Source of the DNA: Akkermansiaceae bacterium UBA1518
GTDB taxonomy: Bacteria > Verrucomicrobiota > Verrucomicrobiia > Verrucomicrobiales > Akkermansiaceae
DNA length: 12,707 nt
NCBI GenBank assembly: GCA_002323895.1
Contig: DCQM01000085.1
Span: 9,065-21,771 of the forward strand
Reading direction: 5' to 3'
Shown here: positions 1-6,216 of the stretch, in pieces
Numbering within the stretch: the first letter of the stretch is position 1
Layout of the letters: every line of letters starts with the position of its first letter
Notes under the pieces: generated by a model
Told to the model about the DNA's origin: nothing
Databases searched by the model: none
Seen by the model: the letters and a program-made list of their open reading frames with translations, nothing else
Made by a program: the position numbers and the translations under genes

Positions 1-96
1 CTTTTTAGCTGCCTTTTTAGCTGCTTTTTTAGCGACCTTTTTAGCCGCTTTCTTAGCAACCTTTTTGGCTGCCTTCTTAACGATCTTCTTGGCTGG
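1..96. repeat. 12-bp tandem repeat encoding the AAKK tail
   Basis: Eight consecutive 12-base units fill this stretch. The consensus on the plus strand is ctttttagctgc; the first two units are identical and the others differ at one to a few positions. Each unit is four codons of the minus-strand gene (Ala-Ala-Lys-Lys or Val-Ala-Lys-Lys). The variation is compatible with coding constraint, so this is an in-gene repeat that can expand or contract in frame. It continues to the window edge. Confidence 0.85.
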
Positions 97-210
97 CTTA
101 TCTGCTTTGCCTGCTTTTGAAGAGGCTCCAGCTTTAATACGTTCGTTTTTCCGCTTCAGATAAAGTTTTCTGCGGCGGCGCTTCTGGCGAGTTTTAAGAT
201 TTTGACCCAT
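1..210 (-). CDS. Lysine/alanine-rich basic protein with histone H1-like tail (3' end cut by window edge)
   Basis: Seen: an open frame reads leftward from ATG at 210 and leaves the window at base 1 without a stop, giving 70 residues. It starts MGQNLKTRQKRRRRKLYLKR. A short Gly/Ala/Ser linker follows, then from about residue 40 a run of AAKK/VAKK quartets to the edge. The start is well fixed: an in-frame TAA lies seven codons upstream with no other start codon between. Known: AAKK-type tails occur in bacterial histone H1-like proteins (chlamydial Hc1/Hc2 and KAKKA-repeat proteins) and bind nucleic acid through charge. Inference: a small DNA- or RNA-binding protein, with the Arg-rich head possibly an RNA-binding segment. 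I do not recognise a named family for the head. It is transcribed divergently from the rRNA methyltransferase, 102 bases away. The C-terminus lies outside the window. Confidence 0.75.
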   Translation of the reverse strand, partial: MGQNLKTRQKRRRRKLYLKRKNERIKAGASSKAGKADKPAKKIVKKAAKKVAKKAAKKVAKKAAKKAAKK

Positions 211-312
211 AGGATTAAGTTCGCCACGGAGTTAGGCCCCATTGCCAAGATGTTCAAGCGAAAAGGCACGCCATGTCTTGAACTCCTTCCTCCCCTGCCC
301 TTTTCTTTCCGC

Positions 313-1473
313 ATGCCAGGCCTCATTATTAAACCCCGCTCCCGCATTTTTCACGGCCACGAGTGGGTCTACGCTTCAGAAATCCAAAAAACTTTCGGAA
401 ATCCCGAACCTGGGGATGTCGTGACGCTCAAAGATTTCAAGGATCGCCCCCTAGGCGTGGCAATCTATAATCCGCAGTCGCAAATCGTGGCACGTAGGAT
501 TTCTCGAAGAAAACAAAAGCTTGATGCTGAATTTTTTCTGCGACGACTCGGTCAGGCCATCAATTATAGGGAATCTCTTACGATTGGGCAGGACCTTCGG
601 CGAATCATTTGGAGCGAATCGGACGGTCTTCCTGGCGTAATAGTTGATCAATACGGCGAGCATCTCGTCTTGCAGACAACCACTCTAGCCATGGATCAAC
701 GCAAAGATCTCATCGTTAGCTGTCTCGTTGAACTTCTCTCACCCAAATCAATTACTCTTCGTAACGACTCCTCAATGAGACGTCCCGAGGGACTTGAAAA
801 GGAGATTGTCATGGCTCACGGAGATCAGCCAAAACCCTTTACAGTCTCGCACCAAGATTCAGTCTTCGAAATCGATCCTGCAAATGGACAAAAAACCGGA
901 CTCTACCTGGACATTATTGACAGTTACCAAAAAGTCGCCCGCCTGGCACCAGGAAAGAAGGTGCTTGATCTATTCTGCAATCAAGGAGGATTTAGCCTAG
1001 CATGCGCCCTTGCTGGTGCCCAATCGGTCCGCGCCGTCGATATCTCAGAAGATGCCATAACGGCAGCTGCCAAAAATGCTGAACTAACTGGAGTGCAAAT
1101 TGAGACGATCACTGCTAACGCCTTCGATTTCCTCAGAAAACATAATGAAACTTATGATCTGATAATCCTTGATCCCCCATCATTCACCCGAAACAAAAAG
1201 ACAGTTAAAGATGCCATGCGCGGTTACAAGGAAATCCACCTCAGGGCCCTCGGTATGTTGAATCAGAGTGGAATCCTTGCGACCTTCTGTTGCTCTCATC
1301 ACGCGACCCGCGAACTTTTTCTTGAGAGTGTCAGAAGTGCCGCTGTTGATGGCAAAAGAACTCTCCGAATGATTGACAACCATTCGCAGCGCCTTGATCA
1401 CCCCGTTATAGCAACCCTCCCGGAAACAGAATACCTAAAAGGATTTACATTCCAACTTGCCCCAAATCGATAG
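313..1473 (+). CDS. rlmI: Class I SAM-dependent 23S rRNA (cytosine-C5) methyltransferase, RlmI family
   Basis: Role (family knowledge): RlmI-family enzymes (COG1092) methylate C5 of a 23S rRNA cytosine (C1962 in E. coli) with S-adenosylmethionine in the cytoplasm. Seen, in 386 residues (E. coli RlmI 396): an N-terminal PUA-like domain (about 1-75; MPGLIIKPRSRIFHGHEWVY, then PASQ-like NPQSQIVARR); a SAM-binding motif I from residue 217 (VLDLFCNQGGF) with the acidic end of strand 2 in RAVDIS; DPPSF at 287-291; and a CCSHH motif at 326-330 supplying the family's catalytic cysteine position. Start: the frame stays open upstream (ATG at 250, TTG at 202), but the PUA domain begins at ATG 313, matching family N-termini. 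No Shine-Dalgarno is visible before either ATG. The next gene starts 6 bases downstream, so the two are probably co-transcribed. The target base in this organism is assumed from homology. Confidence 0.9.
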   Translation: MPGLIIKPRSRIFHGHEWVYASEIQKTFGNPEPGDVVTLKDFKDRPLGVAIYNPQSQIVARRISRRKQKLDAEFFLRRLGQAINYRESLTIGQDLRRIIWSESDGLPGVIVDQYGEHLVLQTTTLAMDQRKDLIVSCLVELLSPKSITLRNDSSMRRPEGLEKEIVMAHGDQPKPFTVSHQDSVFEIDPANGQKTGLYLDIIDSYQKVARLAPGKKVLDLFCNQGGFSLACALAGAQSVRAVDISEDAITAAAKNAELTGVQIETITANAFDFLRKHNETYDLIILDPPSFTRNKKTVKDAMRGYKEIHLRALGMLNQSGILATFCCSHHATRELFLESVRSAAVDGKRTLRMIDNHSQRLDHPVIATLPETEYLKGFTFQLAPNR

Positions 1474-1479
1474 CATCAC

Positions 1480-1971
1480 ATGAAGACCCGTATTACGATC
1501 ATCTCCCTCATCGTAGTTGCGGTGATTGGCGGGTTTGTTTGGCATTACAATCAACCCAAACAACAAATTAAGCGGACTATCAATCAATTCATCGGCGCTA
1601 TCGAATATAACAGCTCAAATCTCCGAAGCCGGGAGGATGTTCACAAAGCCATCCAAAATTCCACCGTAGAGCCCATTACCCTCAAAGTCTCGGAGCTTCC
1701 ATTCAATCTAGAAATACCCAAAGAATTATCATTGAAGACCCTTTGCAATCGAGTCGATCAACTTCACTCAATGACAGTTAGACGTGAATTTACAAAGCGC
1801 GAAGAAGACCTACAACTCGTGGGCAACAAAGCTCAGCTGACTCGAATCGATGAAATCACGATGACAACTCCCCTTCGCGAGAGCAAAAGCGAATTATGGG
1901 AACTTATCTTTGACCTTGAACTTAAAGAGAGATGGAAGATTACCGCGATCCGAGCCAGAAGATACCAATGA
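1480..1971 (+). CDS. Small membrane-anchored protein of unknown function, possibly NTF2-like
   Basis: Seen: 163 residues, starting MKTRITIISLIVVAVIGGFV. A hydrophobic helix at about residues 5-21 is preceded by Lys/Arg, which fits an uncleaved signal anchor. The rest (about 25-163) is soluble and charged. It begins with an amphipathic helix (QIKRTINQFIGAIEY) and ends with alternating strand-like segments (WELIFDLELKERWKITAIRA). Inference: one N-terminal helix followed by late beta strands ending in a W-K-I pattern resembles the NTF2-like/SnoaL alpha+beta fold. This is a fold guess only; I do not recognise the family and see no catalytic residues. It lies 6 bases after the rRNA methyltransferase and probably shares its transcript. 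Its stop is 11 bases from the convergent recG stop. No SD sequence precedes the ATG. Confidence 0.75.
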   Translation: MKTRITIISLIVVAVIGGFVWHYNQPKQQIKRTINQFIGAIEYNSSNLRSREDVHKAIQNSTVEPITLKVSELPFNLEIPKELSLKTLCNRVDQLHSMTVRREFTKREEDLQLVGNKAQLTRIDEITMTTPLRESKSELWELIFDLELKERWKITAIRARRYQ

Positions 1972-1982
1972 GTTTTTTAAGG

Positions 1983-3995
1983 TTATTGATTCGTAAACTC
2001 AGTCTGCCCCAGAAGCCATGTTCTAAGATGAGCGTTTTTTTTAAGGCTCGGATCTTCACTCAGCAACTTCTCAGCAACTTCACGCGCCTCCCGAATGATC
2101 GATGTGTCTGACAAAAACTCTACAAACCGCAAGCCTCCCGTCCCGCTTTGTCGGGTTCCCAAAACCTCACCTGGCCCGCGCAGTCGTAAATCTTCTTCCG
2201 CAATCTTGAATCCATCAACCGTCCCGGCCAAAATATTCAGTTTTTCAATTGCTTCCGGAGTTTTCCCATCGGTGACGAGAACACAATAGCTCTTGTGCTC
2301 TCCCCGACCAATACGGCCTCGTAATTGGTGAAGCTGGGCTAGACCAAAACGCTCGGCATTAAAGATCACTATGACATTGGCATTGGGCACATCAACACCG
2401 ACCTCGATTACGGTTGTCGAGACCAACACTTCCGTCTTACCGTCCCGAAAACGAGTCATCACCGCCTCCTTCTCTTCGGATGGCATCTTGCCATGAAGTA
2501 ATTCAACTTCAAAATGCTTAAATCGCTTCTGCCACTTTGGGTGTTCCTCAACAGCCGATGCCGCCTTTATAGATTTACTCTCATCAACAAGCGGATAAAC
2601 CAAATAGGCTTGGCGCCCCTTTTCGAGTTGACCAATGAGAAAATTGGTCATTTCGGTGATCTTCGGTTTCACGCGAACTCCACTGATAATCTTACCCCTC
2701 CCAGATGGTAACTCATCCAAGATTGAGACATCAAGGTCGCCGTAAATTGTTAAGGTCAAAGTTCTTGGAATTGGAGTTGCTGTCATAACCAAAACATCGG
2801 GCGTCACTCCCCGGTGGATGAGCTTCTCTCGCTGGGCTACACCGAACTTATGCTGTTCATCGATCACAATTAGACCCAGATCATCAAAATTCACCTTATC
2901 GTAAAGCAGTGCATGAGTTCCCACTAGAATCGAAGCTGCGCTCACATCTTGTCTTCGATCAGCCGTTGCCAAGCCCACCTTAATACCGAGTGGCAAGAGC
3001 CATTTCGAAAACGTAAGATGGTGTTGCTCTGCCAAAATCTGGGTTGGAGCCATTAACACCGCCTGACAACCAGAATCAACAGCAAGCAGCATCGCGCACA
3101 TTGCCACGAAAGTCTTTCCACTTCCAACATCACCTTGAAGTAGTCGATTCATTGGTCGTTGCACTCGCATGTCCGCAATAATCTCCTTAACACTCCTCTT
3201 TTGAGCATTGGTCAAATCAAAGGGCAACGAATTATAAAACTCAGTGAGAAGCACCATGCGTTTCCCAAGAATCCGCCCACTCAAATCTGCATGACGCGCC
3301 CTTCGCCAAACGACTCGTAACTGCTGAAGGAAAAATTCTTCCTTAGCAAAATAACGTCGTGCCGCATCAGACTCCTTCAATTCCCCGGGAAAATGAGCCT
3401 CACGAAAGGCATCAATTTTGGGGTAAGAAGGATCGATGTCATATACCGGAATCAAAGAATCACCATTGATCATCTCGAGAACGCGAAAAATGACCTCCCG
3501 CAATTTCCTCTGAGGAACACCACTCACGTTCTTATAGATTGGAACAATACGCTCGAGATGAACGCTTCGGCCCTCTTCCGAAACAACCTCAAACTCCGGA
3601 TGATCAATTACAACCTTCCCTCCACTCTCTTTTGGCTTTCCATAAAGCACGACCTCATGCCCCGCCGCTATAATCTTATGAAGAAAAGGCATCTTAAACC
3701 AACGGCATGTAACCTGAGAAAAACCTCCCCCTGCGTGATCCTCGACGACGGCTTCATAAAACCCCTTACCACCAAAACCTTTGCGTTGGGTATCGATCAC
3801 CAAACCCCTTAGACAAACCGAACCACCACCTGCTTGAGCCGGAAAGGCATCAAAACGACGTCGATCCTCATATCGTTTGGGGAGCCAGTCAATGAGGTCC
3901 AAAAACCTTTCAATTCCGGCGACTCTTAGTGCCTCGACTTCCTGAGCACGAATGCCCGGTAGCAATTGAAGCGAATCATTCGCATTCATTTTCAC
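1983..3995 (-). CDS. recG: ATP-dependent DNA helicase RecG
   Basis: Role: RecG is a cytoplasmic monomeric double-strand translocase that regresses stalled forks and branch-migrates Holliday junctions. Seen, 670 residues (E. coli 693): the N-terminal wedge/OB region (about 1-250, with LPKRYEDRR at 38-46); Walker A GDVGSGKT at 288-295; DEQH box at 379-382; motif III TATPIPRT at 405-412; helicase C-domain with motif VI QLRGRIGRG at 557-565; and the TRG-type segment RGPGEVLGTRQSG (606-618) that couples ATP hydrolysis to translocation. All key motifs are intact. Start: GTG at 3995 gives MKMNAND; an in-frame ATG at 3989, two codons in, is equally plausible. The gene overlaps the 3' end of recJ by 20 bases from the GTG or 14 from the ATG, which implies translational coupling. 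It is the last gene of the minus-strand operon. Confidence 0.97.
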   Translation of the reverse strand: MKMNANDSLQLLPGIRAQEVEALRVAGIERFLDLIDWLPKRYEDRRRFDAFPAQAGGGSVCLRGLVIDTQRKGFGGKGFYEAVVEDHAGGGFSQVTCRWFKMPFLHKIIAAGHEVVLYGKPKESGGKVVIDHPEFEVVSEEGRSVHLERIVPIYKNVSGVPQRKLREVIFRVLEMINGDSLIPVYDIDPSYPKIDAFREAHFPGELKESDAARRYFAKEEFFLQQLRVVWRRARHADLSGRILGKRMVLLTEFYNSLPFDLTNAQKRSVKEIIADMRVQRPMNRLLQGDVGSGKTFVAMCAMLLAVDSGCQAVLMAPTQILAEQHHLTFSKWLLPLGIKVGLATADRRQDVSAASILVGTHALLYDKVNFDDLGLIVIDEQHKFGVAQREKLIHRGVTPDVLVMTATPIPRTLTLTIYGDLDVSILDELPSGRGKIISGVRVKPKITEMTNFLIGQLEKGRQAYLVYPLVDESKSIKAASAVEEHPKWQKRFKHFEVELLHGKMPSEEKEAVMTRFRDGKTEVLVSTTVIEVGVDVPNANVIVIFNAERFGLAQLHQLRGRIGRGEHKSYCVLVTDGKTPEAIEKLNILAGTVDGFKIAEEDLRLRGPGEVLGTRQSGTGGLRFVEFLSDTSIIREAREVAEKLLSEDPSLKKNAHLRTWLLGQTEFTNQ

Positions 3996-5688
3996 TTCTG
4001 GCCGCAGCCCTCACATTTTGAATACTAACTTGCACGCTCACCCGACCACGAAAAACATTTCGATCAACCGCAAATGCAATATCCCAAGGAGGATCCGGCA
4101 ATTCGTTGGCTCCCCCACCAAAGAAAATGGCATCATGCTCATCATAGCCCTGGCGTAGGGATAGGCGTAGATGGTTGTTCTTCAAACGCTTTGGCGGCTC
4201 GGTGAGCCAAACATTACGAGCCATGAAAACCGGCTGAGGATTTGAACTTCCGAATGGCTGCAAGAGCTCATAGCTCGCCAGGAAATCAAGAGAGAGTTCT
4301 CCTAGCTCAACTTCGGCATCAACATGCACCTTAGCTTCGAGGTCTTTCCCACCGCAAGTTTCATTCACAAATTTCACGAAGTCCTTGCGGAAAACATCAA
4401 TCAGATCTTCATGGATACTCAAACCAGCTGCCATATGATGTCCTCCCCCTGCGACCAGATGTTCACGACACGATCCGATTGCCTCGACTAATGAAATCCC
4501 CGCAATACTTCGACCGCTTCCTTTCCCTATACCATTTTTATCGATCGAAATCACGAAGGCGGGTTTGTGGTAAAGTCGCATCAAGCGAGAGGCAACGATT
4601 CCAACGACTCCAGCGTGCCACGATCGTGAACCAACAACGATAACCGGGTCATTGGAGCTATCTTTTAACATCGCCATCGCCTCTGCAAAAATTGCTTGCT
4701 CCAACTGTTGACGCTTGCGATTGAAATTCTCCAGTTCATCAGCCAGATCGAGAGCCTTGTTTGAGCAATCCGTCATCAGAATCGCGAGAGCTTGCTCCGG
4801 TTGGTCCATCCGTCCGGCAGCATTCAATCTAGGGCCGATCCGAAAACCAATATCAGAGCTGCTCAATCTCCCCTCAGCCCCAGTGAGTTTCAAGAGCGCT
4901 CGGAGTCCCGGCCGGACCGAGTTCTCCAGTCTCCGTAACCCATGCCTTACGATGAGCCGGTTTTCGTCCACTAAAGGAACGATATCCGAAATAGTTGCGA
5001 CCGCCACCAGATCGAGCACTGATTTCAGATCAAACTTATCAAGCGGCCTTTTCTTCAATAATGCATGTGCCAGCTTAAAAACAACCCCCGCTGCGCAAAG
5101 ATATTCGTGAGAATGTCCCGAGGCTTTTGGATTAACCAAGGCAACACAATCGGGTCGCCCATCAGGACCAATCTCGTGATGATCAACGACAACGGTATCA
5201 ACCCCTTTACTCTTGAGCATCGCGATCGCCTCGTTTGAAACCGTTCCGCAATCGACCGAAATCACGAGGTCAGGCTTGCCGCATTCATTGAGGCAACGTT
5301 TTAGCCCCCCCTCACTCAAGCCATACCCCTCGCTACTCCGGCGAGGAATGAACGAGGCTGGTTTCAAATCATACGCTTCGAGTGTTTTGCAAAGCACTGC
5401 AATCGAGCTCACTCCATCAACATCGTAATCTCCGTATACGCAAACGCGTTCTTTGTTGTCGACCGCACTCAAGATCCGCTCAACAGCAAGATTGATCTCC
5501 GGAATCTCAAAAGGATCAGTTAGTTCGGCAAGACGTGGGCGTAGAAAACGCTCAACTTCATCATGATGAACACCCCTTTGAGCGAGCAACCGGCCAAGAA
5601 TATCCGGCATTCCCTCCGGAACCAGATCTTCCCAACCCTCGGGTGCTTCGCGGATGACCCACTGCACCTGTTTTTCTTCCTGGCTCAA
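3976..5688 (-). CDS. recJ: Single-stranded-DNA-specific exonuclease RecJ
   Basis: Role: RecJ degrades single-stranded DNA 5' to 3' with Mn/Mg ions, in RecF-pathway recombination, mismatch repair and base-excision repair. Seen, 570 residues (E. coli 577): DHH-superfamily motif I DYDVDG at 87-92; motif II SVDCGT around D146; the DHH triad at 169-171; ATISDIVPL with D235; NAAGRM at 289-294; SWHAGVVGIVASRL at 357-370; and the DHHA1 motif GGGHHMAAG at 414-422. The C-terminal part is the expected OB-fold region. The metal-binding Asp and His residues appear intact. Start: TTG at 5688 (MSQEEKQ), with GTG at 5667 as the alternative. The first conserved segment, QWVIREAPEGW, begins just after both, and no ATG precedes it in frame. 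It lies 6 bases after the small secreted gene and overlaps recG at its 3' end. Confidence 0.96.
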   Translation of the reverse strand: MSQEEKQVQWVIREAPEGWEDLVPEGMPDILGRLLAQRGVHHDEVERFLRPRLAELTDPFEIPEINLAVERILSAVDNKERVCVYGDYDVDGVSSIAVLCKTLEAYDLKPASFIPRRSSEGYGLSEGGLKRCLNECGKPDLVISVDCGTVSNEAIAMLKSKGVDTVVVDHHEIGPDGRPDCVALVNPKASGHSHEYLCAAGVVFKLAHALLKKRPLDKFDLKSVLDLVAVATISDIVPLVDENRLIVRHGLRRLENSVRPGLRALLKLTGAEGRLSSSDIGFRIGPRLNAAGRMDQPEQALAILMTDCSNKALDLADELENFNRKRQQLEQAIFAEAMAMLKDSSNDPVIVVGSRSWHAGVVGIVASRLMRLYHKPAFVISIDKNGIGKGSGRSIAGISLVEAIGSCREHLVAGGGHHMAAGLSIHEDLIDVFRKDFVKFVNETCGGKDLEAKVHVDAEVELGELSLDFLASYELLQPFGSSNPQPVFMARNVWLTEPPKRLKNNHLRLSLRQGYDEHDAIFFGGGANELPDPPWDIAFAVDRNVFRGRVSVQVSIQNVRAAARSENECE

Positions 5689-5694
5689 GATCTT

Positions 5695-5931
5695 CTAGGA
5701 TTGTCCTTTTGAGATCGAAAATCGCCCCACCTTTTTGATCCTAAAGAGCCTAACTTTAACCACGCTCTCACTGAGACCAAAAAAGTGAACGAGCCCAATC
5801 ATCTTGGCCTCAGATTTTCTAGTCCTAACCTCCGGCGTTGAAAATGAAGGTGGGTCTTCAGCCCCGGACGCCAATGACCCCAATCCGGCCATCAGGATCC
5901 AAAACCGGACCAGGTGAATAATCGATTTCAT
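5695..5931 (-). CDS. Small putative secreted protein, first gene of the recJ-recG operon
   Basis: Seen: 78 residues from ATG at 5931. The N-terminus MKSIIHLVRFWILMAGLGSL has a Lys/Arg-positive start, a hydrophobic core at about 8-20 and a likely signal-peptidase site after ASGA (about residue 24). The predicted mature part is about 54 residues: a Pro/Ser-rich start, a basic middle (RTRKSEAK) and a segment that could form beta strands (MIGLVHFFGL, VVKVRLFRI). There is no cysteine, so it is not a lipoprotein. I do not recognise the family. It ends 6 bases before recJ, so it is probably in the same transcript. Its reality rests on the well-formed signal peptide and the tight spacing; no SD sequence precedes it. 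A chance open frame in recJ's leader is the alternative. Confidence 0.55.
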   Translation of the reverse strand: MKSIIHLVRFWILMAGLGSLASGAEDPPSFSTPEVRTRKSEAKMIGLVHFFGLSESVVKVRLFRIKKVGRFSISKGQS

Positions 5932-6216
5932 GATGTAATACTGACAGCCGATTCGCCGGCCCGCAAGCGAAAGCCTTCAGACTCTGTATTTGATTTTAGA
6001 AAACACTTCTCTTCTTCCTTCCTAAGATCAAAATCAAAGACTGCTATAGCCCCTATCAAAGGAGGGGTAGCTGCAATTCCTTAGATGAAATATTTCGCTA
6101 TTAACGTTTATTACCGACCAAGCTGACGACAGATACTCACGAGTCATCACTTCACGAATCTCCAAGAGTAATCTGATAGATCGACGGCTTGTTCTACTTA
6201 TAATAAACCTTACTCC
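5932..6216. promoter_or_regulatory. Divergent intergenic region with promoters for both flanking operons
   Basis: These 285 bases separate the recJ-recG operon (leftward) from the PSCyt/DUF1501 operon (rightward), so at least one promoter for each is expected. Seen: a perfect TATAAT box near the rightward gene, an imperfect hairpin at 6043-6071, and a long-spaced 9-base inverted repeat (tttgatttt at 5989-5997, aaaatcaaa at 6030-6038). For the leftward operon the only -10-like hexamer I find is TAAAAT (5998 to 5993, minus strand), with no good -35. A minus-strand open frame at 6034-6237 has no protein-like character and is not called. I see no tRNA or recognisable riboswitch. Confidence 0.5.
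6199..6204 (+). promoter_or_regulatory. Candidate -10 box (TATAAT) for the PSCyt1-DUF1549-DUF1553 gene
   Basis: A consensus TATAAT lies 12 bases before the ATG at 6217. No good -35 hexamer sits 16-18 bases upstream, and there is no TG extension. If used, transcription would start about 6-7 bases beyond the box, leaving a leader of only about 6 bases, so translation would be almost leaderless. This fits the absence of a Shine-Dalgarno sequence, but a chance match in this AT-rich stretch is possible. Confidence 0.35.

Noticed and set aside
1..96. CRISPR-like or satellite repeat array
   Set aside because: Units are 12 bases with no spacers and translate in frame as AAKK quartets of a protein gene.
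202..312. Upstream extension of the rRNA methyltransferase to TTG 202 or ATG 250
   Set aside because: The extra 37 or 21 residues do not look like part of the PUA domain, which begins at ATG 313. The TTG also falls inside the start of the divergent basic protein.
1972..1982. T6 run as a rho-independent terminator between the convergent genes
   Set aside because: No GC-rich stem precedes the T-run on either strand.
3393..3812. 139-codon plus-strand open frame inside recG
   Set aside because: It lies wholly antisense to a conserved helicase with all motifs intact, and its translation has no recognisable features.
4715..5110. 131-codon plus-strand open frame inside recJ
   Set aside because: Antisense to conserved RecJ sequence with a Ser/Arg-rich composition typical of shadow frames.
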